NCBI GenBank assembly: GCA_035506535.1
Contig: DATJPE010000029.1
Span: 1-64,000, forward strand
Reading direction: 5' to 3'
DNA length: 64,000 nucleotides
From: Actinomycetes bacterium
GTDB taxonomy: Bacteria; Actinomycetota; Actinomycetes; DATJPE01
The notes under the pieces were generated by a model. It worked only from the letters and a program-made list of their open reading frames with translations. It had not been told where the DNA came from and searched no databases. How positions within the stretch are numbered: position 1 is the stretch's first letter; each line of letters starts with the position of its first letter. The position numbers and the translations under genes were made by a program. This document shows, piece after piece, positions 9,863-19,104 of the stretch.

Positions 9863-12075
9863 ACGGTTGGACCGACGACCCCGAGCTCGTCGCCATCTTC
9901 CGCGCGGAGGTCGACGAGAAGCTCGAGTCGCTGCGGGCCGGCCTGCTGAGCCTCGAGGGACACCCCTCGCCGCGTGACGTCGTCGGCGGCCTGTTCCGTG
10001 ATGCCCACACGGTCAAGGGGTCGGCACGCGCGCTCGCGCTGGACGGGGTCGTCGGGCTGGCCCATCGCGCGGAGGACCTCCTCGGCGCCCTCAAGGACGG
10101 CCGCTTCGGCGTGCGGCGAGACCTGGTCGACCTGCTGCTCGTCACCGCCGAGTGCATCTCACGGGCCATGCCGGGCGCGGAGCGGGCGATCGGCGCGGCC
10201 GAGATCGACGAGGTCGTCCGCGCCCTGGACTCGGCCCTCGCCGGTGACGATCCGGTCGAGGTCCCGAAGCTGGGGCGTGCCGCGGCGCTCGCCGAGGCCG
10301 TGGCAGCGGAGGCCGAGCCCGGCCGCCCGCGCCTCGGCGACTCGGTGCGCGTCCCGACCCGCCGGGTGCACGACCTGCTCGACCTCGTGGGCGAGGCGGA
10401 CCTGTCCACCCGGGTCCTCGACCTGCACATCACGTCGTGGAACGCGATGGCCGCCGAGTGCGCCCGCGCCGTCAGCGACGTACGCCGTCGCGTCGAGCTC
10501 CTCGGCCTGCCCGCTCCGGTCCTGGACGCACTGGCGTCGCTGGCGGCCCAGAGCGACCGGATGAACGCTGCGGCACGGGTGGCGCGCGCCGACATCGACG
10601 AGACGCACGCGCGGCTCGGCCGGGTCCGCCAGGGTGCCCTCGGTCTGGCCATGGTGCCGCTGCGCCGAGTGGTGGCGGCCTTCCCCCAGCTGGTGCGTGA
10701 GGTGGCGGGAGCGACCGGCAAGGACGTCGAGCTCGTCCTCGAGGGCGAGGACGTCGAGCTCGACGCCCGGGTCCTCGACGGCGTCGCCGACGCGCTCGGC
10801 CACCTCGTCACCAACGCGGTCGACCACGGCTGCGGCACGCCCGAGGAGCGCCGGCTCGCCGGCAAGAGCAGCCGGGCGCGGGTACGGGTCAGCGCCGCCG
10901 CCGCGGGGTCATCGGTGATCATCGAGGTCGCCGACGACGGCATGGGCATCGACGAGAACGCGCTTCGGGACGCGGCGATCCGCCGCGGCCTGCTGCCCGA
11001 GGACGCGGCGGTCTCCGGGCAGGCGCTGCTCGCGGTGCTGTTCGAGCCCGGGTTCTCCACCCGGGACGTCGTGACCGAGACCTCCGGGCGCGGGGTGGGG
11101 CTCGACGTCGTGCGCCGTGCCGCCCAGGACCTGGGCGGAACCGCCGAGGTGTTCTCCGAGCCCGGGGTGGGCACCCGCTTCGTCCTCACTCTGCCGGTGA
11201 CCCTCGGTGTGCTTCGCTGCCTGGTCGCTCGGGTCGGTGAGGAGCGCTATGCCCTGCCGGTGACCAACGTCGTGGAGACCATCGCGCTCAAGGACTCCGC
11301 GGTGAACACCGTGGCCGGTGTCCCGACCGTGGACCGGGGGGGCGTGCCGGTGCCGCTGGCCGACCTCGGCGCGGTTCTCGAGGTCCCCGGCGAGCGGACG
11401 CCCGCGGCGGCCGTGGTCGTCCGCCACGGCGGCACCGGCGTCGACCTGATGGCGTGGACGGTCGACCGCCTGGTCGGGGAGCAGGAGATCGTGGTCAAGG
11501 ACCTCGGTGGGTTTCTCGACCGGCCCCCCGGTCTCAGCGGCGCCGCGATCGACAGCGACGGAACCCTGATGCTGCTGGTCGACGTGCGGGACCTCAGCGT
11601 CCAGGGCGCACGCCGGATCCCCGTCGCGGCCACCGTCCCCGCCTCGCCTCGTGGCAGCGCGAAGGAGGCTGCCGAGGCCGACGCCGCTCCAGCCGCCCAC
11701 CGAAAGAGGGCCCGGGTCCTCGTCGTGGAGGACAGCGCCGGGGTGAGGGAGCTCCAGCGGGTCATCCTCGAGGCGGCGGGCTACGACGTCGTCACCGCGG
11801 TGGACGGCCAAGACGGTGCCGGTCGCCTCGGCGGGGACCCTGTCGACCTGGTCCTGTCCGACGTCGAGATGCCGGGGATGGACGGGTTCACGCTGACCCG
11901 CACGATCCGACGTACCCGCGGGTGGGAGTCCGTCCCGGTCGTGATCATGACCTCCCGGGGGGACGAGGCCGACCGGCGCGCCGGACTCGACGCCGGCGCC
12001 AGCGCCTACCTCCTCAAGAGCGAGTTCGACCAGGCCGAACTCGTAGAGACGGTCCGACGTCTCGTCGGCCGCTGA
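9859..12075 (+). CDS. cheA: Hybrid CheA histidine kinase (HPt-kinase-CheW-receiver)
   Basis: Cytoplasmic kinase of the chemosensory array, 738 aa. Domains in order: HPt with phosphorylatable H50 in [11 protein letters not shown]; dimerisation helices about 165-275; ATPase with N-box (N319, VTNAVDHG) and DDGMGID at 359-365; CheW-like regulatory domain about 455-590; alanine/proline-rich linker; receiver with D668 in SDVEMPG. The P2 domain that docks CheY is short or absent, common in such hybrids. The fused receiver could act as phosphate sink or internal output. Start GTG overlaps the receptor stop (GTGA). No CheR, CheB or lone CheY follows. Confidence 0.9.
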   Translation: MNGWTDDPELVAIFRAEVDEKLESLRAGLLSLEGHPSPRDVVGGLFRDAHTVKGSARALALDGVVGLAHRAEDLLGALKDGRFGVRRDLVDLLLVTAECISRAMPGAERAIGAAEIDEVVRALDSALAGDDPVEVPKLGRAAALAEAVAAEAEPGRPRLGDSVRVPTRRVHDLLDLVGEADLSTRVLDLHITSWNAMAAECARAVSDVRRRVELLGLPAPVLDALASLAAQSDRMNAAARVARADIDETHARLGRVRQGALGLAMVPLRRVVAAFPQLVREVAGATGKDVELVLEGEDVELDARVLDGVADALGHLVTNAVDHGCGTPEERRLAGKSSRARVRVSAAAAGSSVIIEVADDGMGIDENALRDAAIRRGLLPEDAAVSGQALLAVLFEPGFSTRDVVTETSGRGVGLDVVRRAAQDLGGTAEVFSEPGVGTRFVLTLPVTLGVLRCLVARVGEERYALPVTNVVETIALKDSAVNTVAGVPTVDRGGVPVPLADLGAVLEVPGERTPAAAVVVRHGGTGVDLMAWTVDRLVGEQEIVVKDLGGFLDRPPGLSGAAIDSDGTLMLLVDVRDLSVQGARRIPVAATVPASPRGSAKEAAEADAAPAAHRKRARVLVVEDSAGVRELQRVILEAAGYDVVTAVDGQDGAGRLGGDPVDLVLSDVEMPGMDGFTLTRTIRRTRGWESVPVVIMTSRGDEADRRAGLDAGASAYLLKSEFDQAELVETVRRLVGR

Positions 12076-12104
12076 TCGGCCCCTCCGCGACAAGGACACG
12101 CCTC

Positions 12105-13064
12105 ATGCCCACCGTGGTCATCGCCGACGACAGCCCGACCCTGCGCCGCATCGTCGGAACGGTGCTCGGCCGCGCGGGCTACACCGTGGTGATGGCCGAG
12201 GACGGCGTCCAGGCGGTGCAGGCGGTCTTCCAGCACCAGCCGGACGCCGTGATCCTCGATGTCCAGATGCCTCGCGTCTCGGGGTACGTCGCGGCGCGGC
12301 TGATCAAGGACGACTGGCAGACGGCGGACATCCCGGTGCTGCTGCTGACCTCCCTCGACGCCGCCAGCGACCGGTACTGGGGCCGGCACGTCGGCGCCGA
12401 CGCGTTCATCACCAAGGACTTCGAGGCGCCCGACCTCATCGACACCCTCCTCGAGCTGCGGACGGCGGCCGACGACAAGCGCGGCGGGCGCGCGCGGCTG
12501 ACCCCCGACCCGCTTGAGCTGTCCGACGACGCCGTCTTCGGGCGGGTCTGCGACCTGCTGGACCGCAAGCTGTTCGAGGCCCAGGTCGCGGCGGACATGA
12601 CGGCCATCGCGGCCGACGTCCACGGCTTCGAGGAGACCGTCGCCGCCGTCCTCGGGGTGATCGGCGCGATCGTCGACTACGACCTCGCCGCGCTGCTCAT
12701 GCTCGACGACCGCAGCACCTACCTCACCGTCGCCCGCGAGACCTCGCACCGGCAGTACGCGGAGCTGTTCGCCGCCGTCGCCGACGCCGCGTCACAGGTC
12801 ACCGGGGAGCACGTCGAGGTGCACGACCTGCAGCCGCGCCTGGCGGACCCGGACCACCTGCTCGGGGCCGACGACGAGGGCGACATGGCCACCTTCTTGT
12901 CGATGCCCCTGCGGGCTCGCGGCCGGGTGGTCGGCGTGCTCGCGCTGTCCAGTGCGGTGAAGAGCGCGTTCGGGGAGGCCTCGCTGTCGACCCTGCGTCT
13001 GGTCGAGCAGCCCGCCGCGGTCGTCATCGACAACGCCCGGCTCTCGGGGATCAGCTCCGGCTGA
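12105..13064 (+). CDS. Response regulator with C-terminal GAF-like domain
   Basis: Protein of 319 aa, the likely output of the preceding CheA. The receiver (1-120) has acidic pocket DD at 8-9, phospho-acceptor D52 in LDVQMP, Thr/Ser at 82-83 and Lys104. After a charged linker, residues about 160-315 look like a GAF domain (alternating hydrophobic strands, [22 protein letters not shown], closing helix [16 protein letters not shown]). There is no DNA-binding, GGDEF, EAL or phosphatase module, so how the signal leaves the protein is unclear; it may sense a small molecule or pass the signal by protein contact. ATG start has AAGGA about 10 nt upstream. It lies 29 bp after cheA. Confidence 0.82.
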   Translation: MPTVVIADDSPTLRRIVGTVLGRAGYTVVMAEDGVQAVQAVFQHQPDAVILDVQMPRVSGYVAARLIKDDWQTADIPVLLLTSLDAASDRYWGRHVGADAFITKDFEAPDLIDTLLELRTAADDKRGGRARLTPDPLELSDDAVFGRVCDLLDRKLFEAQVAADMTAIAADVHGFEETVAAVLGVIGAIVDYDLAALLMLDDRSTYLTVARETSHRQYAELFAAVADAASQVTGEHVEVHDLQPRLADPDHLLGADDEGDMATFLSMPLRARGRVVGVLALSSAVKSAFGEASLSTLRLVEQPAAVVIDNARLSGISSG

Positions 13065-13186
13065 CGGCACGTCGCGGCCCGGATCTCGCGCGCCGACCGG
13101 GTGCTCGGGTGGCGCGGTCGGGGCATGGGGCACAATGCCCCGCAGAGCGCGGACCCGAAGCCCCGCGTGCGTCCCTGGGAGGGATC

Positions 13187-13516
13187 GTGACCTACGTCAT
13201 CGCGCTGCCGTGCGTTGACCTGCTCGACAAGGCGTGCATCGAGGAGTGCCCGGTCGACTGCATCTACGAGGGCGAGCGGATGCTCTACATCCACCCTGAC
13301 GAGTGCGTGGACTGCGGGGCGTGCGAGCCCGTCTGCCCGGTCGAGGCGATCTTCTACGAGGACGACGTACCCGAGGAGTGGAAGGAGTTCCACAAGGCCA
13401 ACGTGGAGTTCTTCGACGACCTGGGTTCACCCGGCGGCGCCTCCAAGCTCGGCAAGATCAACAAGGATCACCCGTACGTCGCCGCGCTCCCGCCGCAGCA
13501 GCACGACGAGCACTGA
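13187..13516 (+). CDS. fdxA: 7Fe ferredoxin (3Fe-4S/4Fe-4S)
   Basis: Small electron carrier of 109 aa. The N-terminal half has the cysteine pattern of actinobacterial 7Fe ferredoxins: a lone Cys at 9, then CIEECPVDC, and the second cluster [12 protein letters not shown]. The long acidic C-terminal tail ([18 protein letters not shown] and following) is typical of this family. GTG start is preceded by GGGAGGG at good spacing. The small palindrome GGGGCA-CAA-TGCCCC at 13127-13141 upstream includes CACAAT, possibly the -10, but this is weak. The stop overlaps the aminotransferase frame by 4 nt; fdxA and dapC are also neighbours in other actinobacteria. Confidence 0.92.
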   Translation: MTYVIALPCVDLLDKACIEECPVDCIYEGERMLYIHPDECVDCGACEPVCPVEAIFYEDDVPEEWKEFHKANVEFFDDLGSPGGASKLGKINKDHPYVAALPPQQHDEH

Positions 13517-14622
13517 ACGCGTCTGACCAGGGGCTGGCGGCCCGGCTGCCCGACTTCCCCTGGGACACCATCGCCGAGGACGCCGCCCTCGCGCGGGCGC
13601 ACCCCGACGGCGAGGTCGACCTGTCGGTGGGCACCCCCGTGGACCCGGTGCCGGCCGTGGTCCAGGAGGCGCTGCGAGCGGCCAGCGACAGCCCGGGGTA
13701 CCCCACCGCGCTGGGGACCTCCGAGTTCCGCGAGGCCGCCGCGTCCTGGCTGGCCCGGCGCCTCGGCGTACCCGGTGTCGACCCGGGCACGCAGGTCCTG
13801 CCGACGATCGGCTCCAAGGAGCTCGTCGCGCACCTGCCGCTGTGGCTGGGAATCGGTGCCTCCGACACCGTCGTGGTCCCCGAGGTGGCGTACCCGACCT
13901 ATGCGGTCGGCGCGCTGCTGGCCGGGGCGCGGGTCGTCGCCAGCGACTCACTCACGGCACTCGGGCCGGCCTCGCCGCGCCTGCTCTGGGTGAACTCGCC
14001 GAGCAACCCGACAGGCCGGGTGCTGCCCGCCGAGCACCTCGCGAAGGTGGTCGCCTGGGCCCGCGAGCGCGGATGCGTCGTCGCCTCCGACGAGTGCTAC
14101 TGCGAGCTGGGGTGGACGGCCCGGCCGGTGTCGATCCTGCACCCGTCGGTGTGCGGGGACTCCGTCGACGGCCTGCTCGCCGTGCACTCGCTGTCGAAGC
14201 GGTCCAATCTCGCCGGCTACCGGGCCGCGTTCGTCGCGGGGGACCCGCGCCTGCTCGCCCAGCTGCTGCAGATCCGGCGGCACACGGGCCTGCTCGTCCC
14301 TACCCCGGTCCAGCAGGCCGCCGCCGCCGCTCTCGCGGACGATGAGCACGTGGCGGCGCAGCGGGCGCGCTACGAGCGCCGCCGCGCCGTCCTCCTCGAG
14401 GCGCTGACCAAGGCCGGGCTGAGCGTCGAGCACTCCGAGGCCGGCCTCTACCTGTGGGTGACGCGTGGCGAGGACGGCCGGGCGACGTTGCGCTGGCTCG
14501 CCGAACGGGGCGTCCTCGTCGCGCCGGGGGACTTCTACGGCGCCACCGCCTCGACGTACGTCCGGGTGGCGCTGACCGCGACCGACGAGCGCATCGCAGC
14601 CGCGGCACACCGGCTCACCTGA
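13513..14622 (+). CDS. dapC: Succinyldiaminopimelate aminotransferase DapC, apparent CTG start
   Basis: PLP-dependent transaminase converting N-succinyl-2-amino-6-oxopimelate to N-succinyl-LL-diaminopimelate. About 369 aa. Fold-type I features: SNPTGRVLP (Asn contacting PLP), [10 protein letters not shown] (Asp on the pyridine nitrogen), [12 protein letters not shown] with the Schiff-base lysine, and a C-terminal arginine in YVRVAL. The conserved opening [14 protein letters not shown] has no ATG, GTG or TTG before it except deep inside fdxA. A CTG at 13513 gives a 4-nt CTGA overlap, the same geometry used by most coupled genes here, so CTG is the preferred start. A GTG downstream would delete about 38 conserved residues. 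dapD and dapE lie 16-18 kb to the right. Confidence 0.85.
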   Translation: MNASDQGLAARLPDFPWDTIAEDAALARAHPDGEVDLSVGTPVDPVPAVVQEALRAASDSPGYPTALGTSEFREAAASWLARRLGVPGVDPGTQVLPTIGSKELVAHLPLWLGIGASDTVVVPEVAYPTYAVGALLAGARVVASDSLTALGPASPRLLWVNSPSNPTGRVLPAEHLAKVVAWARERGCVVASDECYCELGWTARPVSILHPSVCGDSVDGLLAVHSLSKRSNLAGYRAAFVAGDPRLLAQLLQIRRHTGLLVPTPVQQAAAAALADDEHVAAQRARYERRRAVLLEALTKAGLSVEHSEAGLYLWVTRGEDGRATLRWLAERGVLVAPGDFYGATASTYVRVALTATDERIAAAAHRLT

Positions 14623-14670
14623 ACCTGTCAGACGTCTCGTGCGCCAGGGCGCACGAGACGTCTGACAGGT
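14623..14670. terminator. Bidirectional terminator hairpin between convergent genes
   Basis: Perfect 22-bp inverted repeat (14623-14644 with 14649-14670) around a 4-nt CAGG loop. It begins on the base after the dapC stop and ends 2 bp before the stop of the minus-strand peptidase, filling the whole convergent gap. No T-tract follows on either strand. Confidence 0.8.
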
Positions 14671-14672
14671 CG

Positions 14673-15569
14673 TCAGTCGTGGCCGGCCAGGAAATCGCCC
14701 ACCACGGCCATGTACTCCTCGCGCTGCTCCCACATGGGCAGGTGCGAGCCCTCCTCGAAGATGTGCAGCCGGCTGTCCGCGATGCCGGCGAGGAGGGGTT
14801 CCTGCAGCTCGGGGGCAGCCTCGTCGTAGCGCCCGCAGAGCACCAGGGTCGGGACGCGGATCAGGTCCAGCCGGCCGAGCGAGGTCCAGTCCTTGATGCT
14901 GCCGATGACGTGGAACTCCGACGGCCCGTTCATCGTGTGGTAGACGGTCGGGTCCGACTCGATGGCGGCGAAGCTACGGACGACGGGCTCCGGCCACGGG
15001 TCGACTCGCAGCAGGTGGCGGCGGTAGAAGACGTCGCACGCCGCCGCGTACTCGGGGTCGTCGGTCGTGCCCGCTTCCTCGTGGCGGCGCAGCGTGTCGT
15101 CGACCCCCGGTGGCAGCTCGCTGCGCAGCCGGTTGGCCACGGACACGAAGTCGGGGAAGCTCGCGGCGGAGTTCGAGAGCACCAGCGAGCGCAGCCCCGG
15201 CGGCTGCGTGAAGGCGTACTCCTGGGCGAGGAAGCCGCCCCAGGACTGGCCGAGCACGTGGAAGCGCTCGTCGATCCGCAGCTGGCCCACCAGGTTCGCG
15301 AGCTCGCGCACGAACAACTCGACGGTCCAGAAGTCGGCACCGCGCTGGGGCAGGTGGGTGGAGTTGCCGTTCCCCAGCTGGTCGTAGAGGACCACGGCCC
15401 GCCCGTCGGACGCGAGGTCGGCGAGGGGCACGAGGTACTCGTGCGTCGCCCCCGGTCCGCCATGGAGGACGACGAGCGGCGCGGGAACCGCTGGGTCGCC
15501 GGGCCGCAGGTCCCCCTCCACCCGATACCACGTCCGGAACCCGTCGAAGTCCGCGAAACCCTCGGTCAC
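14673..15569 (-). CDS. Proline iminopeptidase-type alpha/beta hydrolase (S33)
   Basis: Predicted cytoplasmic peptidase of 298 aa releasing N-terminal proline or similar residues from small peptides. Oxyanion motif HGGPG at 36-40, nucleophile S109 in GQSWGGFLA, Asp in LCGRYDEAAPE and His in EGSHLPMWE give a full triad. The YDQLGNGNS segment after the first strand is typical of proline iminopeptidases, and length matches. Other S33 amidases (tricorn-factor-like, epoxide hydrolase-like) are possible. GTG start fits the leaderless pattern: TAGGGT lies 6 nt upstream. No signal peptide. Confidence 0.82.
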   Translation of the reverse strand: MTEGFADFDGFRTWYRVEGDLRPGDPAVPAPLVVLHGGPGATHEYLVPLADLASDGRAVVLYDQLGNGNSTHLPQRGADFWTVELFVRELANLVGQLRIDERFHVLGQSWGGFLAQEYAFTQPPGLRSLVLSNSAASFPDFVSVANRLRSELPPGVDDTLRRHEEAGTTDDPEYAAACDVFYRRHLLRVDPWPEPVVRSFAAIESDPTVYHTMNGPSEFHVIGSIKDWTSLGRLDLIRVPTLVLCGRYDEAAPELQEPLLAGIADSRLHIFEEGSHLPMWEQREEYMAVVGDFLAGHD

Positions 15570-15575
15570 GCTCGG

Positions 15576-15581
15576 ACCCTA
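15576..15581 (-). promoter_or_regulatory. Predicted -10 element of the iminopeptidase gene
   Basis: On the minus strand TAGGGT ends 6 nt before GTG 15569. The hairpin at 15593-15649 isolates it from the mobA-like gene upstream. Confidence 0.5.
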
Positions 15582-15592
15582 GCCCGTGCGGT

Positions 15593-15649
15593 CCCGACTT
15601 TTCCGACGTCCACGTGAGCTCGTCGCGGGGATGCGTCGGAGAAGTCGGG
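15593..15649 (-). terminator. Hairpin downstream of the mobA-like gene
   Basis: Arms 15593-15608 and 15634-15649 pair over 16 bp with one G-T mismatch, around a 25-nt loop. It starts 2 bp after the mobA-like stop codon on the minus strand. No T-tract, but the position is that of a terminator for the xdhC/mobA-like pair. Confidence 0.6.
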
Positions 15650-15651
15650 GC

Positions 15652-16206
15652 TCAGCCGGGAGTGGGGACGTCGAGATCCTCGTCGTCGGCGACGTCACCG
15701 ACCTCCACCAGCAGGAGCTCGTCCCGGTGGGCGTCGAGGTAGTCGCGTGCCCCGCGGTCGCCGCGTGCGCCGGCGCGGACCCCCGCCCAGTGCGCCCGGC
15801 TGATCAGGACCGGATGCCCGCGTCGTCCGTCGTACGTCGCGGCGACGAGCCCGGCGTCCACCGCGGCGACTCGTTCCACCGCCGCCACCGTCAGGCCCGG
15901 TAGGTCGACGAGGGTCACCAGGACCCGCTGGGCGGGCGAGGCCTCGAGCGCCTCGAGCCCGACCCGCAGCGAGGAGCCGAGGCCCTCCTCCCACCCGTCG
16001 TTGTCCACGACGTCGGCGGCCGGCACGTCGCCGCGCCACGCGCCGAGGACCACCACGACGGGATCGCAGCCGGCCTCGCGCAGGGTCCGCACGGAGCGGT
16101 CCACCAGCCGCTCGCCGTCGACGACGACGGGCGCCTTCGGGCCGCCGTACCGGCGCCCGGCGCCCGCGGCGAGCACCAGGCCCGCCGTGGCCGTCGCCTG
16201 GGTCAA
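15652..16206 (-). CDS. MobA-like molybdenum cofactor nucleotidyltransferase (MocA/MobA type)
   Basis: About 184 aa. The N-terminal LVLAAGAGRRYGGPKAPV is the NTP-binding loop of MobA/MocA-type transferases, with the lysine after GGP contacting the nucleotide. TLVDLPG has the metal-binding aspartate, and the GHPVLI strand is typical of MocA-type proteins. It would attach CMP or GMP to molybdopterin for the neighbouring hydroxylase. TTG start at 16206 overlaps the xdhC stop as TTGA. The minus strand stays open far upstream of this TTG through coxG and coxD, but that is not coding. Assignment to MocA (CMP) is favoured because a Cox-type hydroxylase uses the cytosine dinucleotide cofactor; this is inference. 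Confidence 0.82.
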   Translation of the reverse strand: MTQATATAGLVLAAGAGRRYGGPKAPVVVDGERLVDRSVRTLREAGCDPVVVVLGAWRGDVPAADVVDNDGWEEGLGSSLRVGLEALEASPAQRVLVTLVDLPGLTVAAVERVAAVDAGLVAATYDGRRGHPVLISRAHWAGVRAGARGDRGARDYLDAHRDELLLVEVGDVADDEDLDVPTPG

Positions 16207-17312
16207 CGCGCGACGCCGACGTGGATGGGGCCGTCGGACTCCGCCAGCGAGCGGCCGCTGCCCCCCCACCGCTCCCGGACCACTTCCGCGAGGATGGAGA
16301 TCGCGGTCTCCTCCGGGGTACGGGCACCGATATCGAGGCCGATCGGGGAGTGCAGCCGCTTCGACTGCTCCTCGGTCACGCCCGCCTCGCGGAGCCGGGC
16401 CAGGCGGTCCTCGTGGGTGCGGCGCGAACCCATCGCCCCGACATAGGCGGCCGGGGTGCGCAGCGCCACCTCCAGGGCCGGTACGTCGAACTTCGGGTCG
16501 TGCGTCAGCACGCAGATCACCGTGCGCTCGTCGACCTGCTGGGTGGCCAGCCACCGATGTGGCCAGTCGACGACCACCTCGTCGGCGTCGGGGAAGCGCT
16601 TGGTGGTCGCGAACACCGGTCGGGCGTCGCAGACCGTGACGTGGAAGCCGAGGAACTTCCCCGCGCGGGCGAGCGCCGCGGCGAAGTCGATGGCTCCGAA
16701 CACGATCAGGCGCGGGGGCGGGGCGAAGCAGGAGACGAAGACCTCCAGCTCGCCTTCGAGGCGTTGGCCGTCCACGCCGTAGCGCAGGAACCCGGTGGTC
16801 CCCGACCGGAGCATCCCGAGGGCGTCGTCGGTCACCGCGGCGTCCAGCCGGGCCGACCCGGTGCCGCCCTCGACCCGCCCCTCGCGCACGAGCAGGTGCC
16901 GGCCGAGGCGCTCCGGCGGACCCTGCACGACAGTGGCCACCGCCACCGCCTCGTGCAGCTCGACACTGCGTGCGAAGCCCGCCAGCTCGGGCCACGTGAC
17001 GGGGTCGACGCGCTCGACGAAGAGCTCGAGGATGCCTCCGCAGGTGAGGCCGACCTCGAACGCCGAGTCGTCGCTGATGCCGTACGTCACACGCTGGGGC
17101 AGACCGCTTTCGCGGATCTCGGTCGCGAGCTCGTAGACCGCGCCCTCGACGCACCCGCCGCTCACCGAGCCGACCGCCTCGCCGGTCGCCGTCACGAGCA
17201 TCGAGGCGCCGGCCGGGCGCGGGGCGGACCGCCAGGTGCGCACCACCGTGGCCAGCCCGACCGGTTCGTCGCGCGACCACGCCTCGAGCAGTGCGGGCAG
17301 GATGTCGCGCAT
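16203..17312 (-). CDS. xdhC: XdhC/CoxI family molybdenum hydroxylase maturation protein
   Basis: Maturation factor of 369 aa that binds molybdenum cofactor and supports its sulfuration before insertion into the large subunit. The N-terminal XdhC domain has the VGLATVVRTWRSAPRPAGASM pattern and VSGGCVEGAV with the conserved cysteine (about 54). The C-terminal half is a Rossmann domain (LIVFGAIDFAAALA, where most members have GAG-GH) followed by YVGAMGSRRT and HSPIGLDIGARTPEE, all hallmarks. ATG start is preceded by GGAGG. It faces away from coxG across a 221-bp intergenic region and is co-transcribed with the mobA-like gene. Confidence 0.9.
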   Translation of the reverse strand: MRDILPALLEAWSRDEPVGLATVVRTWRSAPRPAGASMLVTATGEAVGSVSGGCVEGAVYELATEIRESGLPQRVTYGISDDSAFEVGLTCGGILELFVERVDPVTWPELAGFARSVELHEAVAVATVVQGPPERLGRHLLVREGRVEGGTGSARLDAAVTDDALGMLRSGTTGFLRYGVDGQRLEGELEVFVSCFAPPPRLIVFGAIDFAAALARAGKFLGFHVTVCDARPVFATTKRFPDADEVVVDWPHRWLATQQVDERTVICVLTHDPKFDVPALEVALRTPAAYVGAMGSRRTHEDRLARLREAGVTEEQSKRLHSPIGLDIGARTPEETAISILAEVVRERWGGSGRSLAESDGPIHVGVAR

Positions 17313-17410
17313 CGAGCCTCCGACCTCGTCGTACGGGACGTGTGACGAGTGTGCGCTTCACGTCGCCGCGCTGCCAACGCGATGCACCAGCACGACGTCG
17401 TTGGGTACCA

Positions 17411-17440
17411 GCGGAGGAGACGCACTCGCGGAGGAGACGC
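17411..17440. repeat. Direct repeat in the xdhC-coxG intergenic region
   Basis: The 13-mer GCGGAGGAGACGC occurs at 17411-17423 and again at 17428-17440 (period 17). Two copies on the same face in a divergent promoter region could bind a regulator; no other evidence. Confidence 0.6.
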
Positions 17441-17501
17441 TCGAGGCTTACGGTGCAACGCAGGTGCGCGGACCCGTTTCCGACGCACCGAAGGACATCG
17501 C

Positions 17502-17527
17502 CGCCTTGATCGGACGCCTTGATCGGA
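17502..17527. repeat. 13-bp tandem duplication at the coxG ribosome-binding site
   Basis: CGCCTTGATCGGA is present twice without gap (17502-17514, 17515-17527). The second copy runs into the GGAGGA that serves coxG, and both contain a TTG that could be mistaken for a start. Confidence 0.85.
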
Positions 17528-17533
17528 GGATCC

Positions 17534-18214
17534 GTGGATCTGCAGAACTCCTTCGTCGTGCCCGCGCCGGTGGACGACGCGTGGGCCAAGCTGCTCGAGC
17601 TCGAGGCGGTCGCGCCCTGCCTGCCCGGCGCGAGCCTGACCGGTCGCGAGGGCGACACCTTCTCCGGGACGGTGAAGGTGAAGCTGGGTCCGGTCACGAT
17701 GACGTACGGCGGCACCGGCAAGTTCGTGGAGCTCGACCCCGCGTCGCACCGAGCGGTCATCGAGGCCGCCGGCAAGGACAGCCGGGGCTCCAGCACGGCC
17801 AAGGCACTGATCCACACCCAGCTCGTCGAGGAGGAGCCCGGGCGCACCCGAGTGGACGTCACGACCGACCTGGCGATCACCGGACGCCCGGCGCAGTTCG
17901 GCCGGGGGGTCATGCAGGACGTCGCCGGCCGCATCATCGACCAGTTCGCGGCGAACCTCTCGGACCTGATGGCAGCGCCGGCGCCGGGAGAGACGCCTGC
18001 GCCCGAGGTGGGCGCTGCCGGTGGCGAGCTCCCGAGCGCCCCGCCGGCCCAGGCCGGCGAGGCTGGGCCCGCCGCCGCGCCGCAGCCTCGCCGCGAGGAG
18101 GCGATCGACCTCCTGCAGGCCGCCGGGACGCCGGTGCTGAAGAGGCTGCTGCCCGTGCTGGCGGGAGCCGTCGTGCTCCTCATCGTCTGGCGGGTCCTGC
18201 GACGGGCCCGGTGA
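17534..18214 (+). CDS. coxG: CoxG family SRPBCC protein, carbon monoxide dehydrogenase accessory
   Basis: 226 aa. Residues 1-150 form a CoxG/SRPBCC domain, opening with DLQNSFVVPAPVDDAWAKLLELE and LPGASL and ending in a long helix around RIIDQFAANL. A proline/alanine-rich linker is followed by a C-terminal membrane anchor (about 200-222) ending in basic residues, so the protein would hold the dehydrogenase at the membrane. CoxG is known to bind quinone and membrane-tether Mo-CO dehydrogenases. GTG 17534 chosen because GGAGGA lies 4 nt upstream and the protein then begins at the family consensus; TTG 17519 is less likely. Stop overlaps coxD (GTGA). Confidence 0.88.
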   Translation: MDLQNSFVVPAPVDDAWAKLLELEAVAPCLPGASLTGREGDTFSGTVKVKLGPVTMTYGGTGKFVELDPASHRAVIEAAGKDSRGSSTAKALIHTQLVEEEPGRTRVDVTTDLAITGRPAQFGRGVMQDVAGRIIDQFAANLSDLMAAPAPGETPAPEVGAAGGELPSAPPAQAGEAGPAAAPQPRREEAIDLLQAAGTPVLKRLLPVLAGAVVLLIVWRVLRRAR

Positions 18215-19104
18215 CCTTGGACGATCTCGCCGACCTGGTCCCGGACCCGGAGACCACTGCCCGACGGCTGGCTCAGGTGGGGTATCTGGCCGACCTCGGA
18301 CTGGCCACGGCGCTCCACCTCGCCGTCCGCCTGCCGCAGCCGGTCCTGCTCGAGGGCGAGGCGGGCGTCGGCAAGACGCACGCCGCCGTGGCGCTCGCGA
18401 CCATGCTCGACACGCCCCTGCTGCGCCTGCAGTGCTACGAGGGCATCGACGCCGCCGAGGCCCTCTACGAGTGGAACTACCCGCGCCAGCTGCTGGGCAT
18501 CCGCCTCGCGGAGGCGCAGGGTCGCGCGCTCAGCGAGGGCGACCTGTTCTCGCGCGAGTACCTCGTCGAGCGGCCGCTGCTTCGCGCGGTGGAGCACCCT
18601 GGACCGAGGCCCGCCGTCCTGCTCGTCGACGAGGTCGATCGTGCCGATGAGGAGTTCGAGGCGTTCCTCCTCGAGCTGCTCGCCGAGTCCTCGGTGACCA
18701 TCCCGGAGCTCGGCACCGTCCGGGCCCACGTGGCACCCGTGGTGGTGCTGACGTCGAACCGCACGAGGGACCTGCACGACGCGCTCAAGCGGCGCTGCCT
18801 CTACCACTGGATCGACTACCCCGGACTGGACCGCGCGACGGCCATCGTGCGACTGCGCGTGCCGCAGGCCGACGTCGAGCTGGCCGGTCAGGTGGCGGCA
18901 GCCGTCGGCCGGCTGCGCGACCTGGACCTGCAGAAGCCGCCCGGTGTCGCCGAGGCGGTCGACTGGCTGCGTGCGCTCACCGTGCTCGGGCTCGGCCCGC
19001 TGGACGAGGCGGCCGTCGGGCGCACCCTGGGCTCGGCCCTGAAGTACCGCGAGGACCTCGAGCTGGCCCAGGAGCGCGGGCTGGCCTGGGTGGCCGGTGC
19101 CTGA
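18211..19104 (+). CDS. coxD: CoxD-type MoxR AAA+ ATPase
   Basis: 297 aa. Walker A GEAGVGKT at 49-56, Walker B AVLLVDEVDRAD around 130-140, and the sensor TSNRTRDLHDALKRRCLYHW, with the HW-type ending typical of CoxD/MoxR. CoxD is an ATP-dependent chaperone required for assembly of the CuSMo or Mo active site of the dehydrogenase. In form II systems the role is inferred to be cofactor maturation. GTG start overlaps coxG stop by 4 nt and its end overlaps coxE by 8 bp, so coxG-D-E are translationally coupled. Confidence 0.9.
   Translation: MTLDDLADLVPDPETTARRLAQVGYLADLGLATALHLAVRLPQPVLLEGEAGVGKTHAAVALATMLDTPLLRLQCYEGIDAAEALYEWNYPRQLLGIRLAEAQGRALSEGDLFSREYLVERPLLRAVEHPGPRPAVLLVDEVDRADEEFEAFLLELLAESSVTIPELGTVRAHVAPVVVLTSNRTRDLHDALKRRCLYHWIDYPGLDRATAIVRLRVPQADVELAGQVAAAVGRLRDLDLQKPPGVAEAVDWLRALTVLGLGPLDEAAVGRTLGSALKYREDLELAQERGLAWVAGA

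Noticed and set aside
15652-18807. Minus-strand open frame of more than 1000 codons
   Set aside because: Only its last 184 codons read as a MobA-like protein; the rest is antisense to coxG and coxD and shows low-complexity Arg/Gly/Pro composition caused by high GC.
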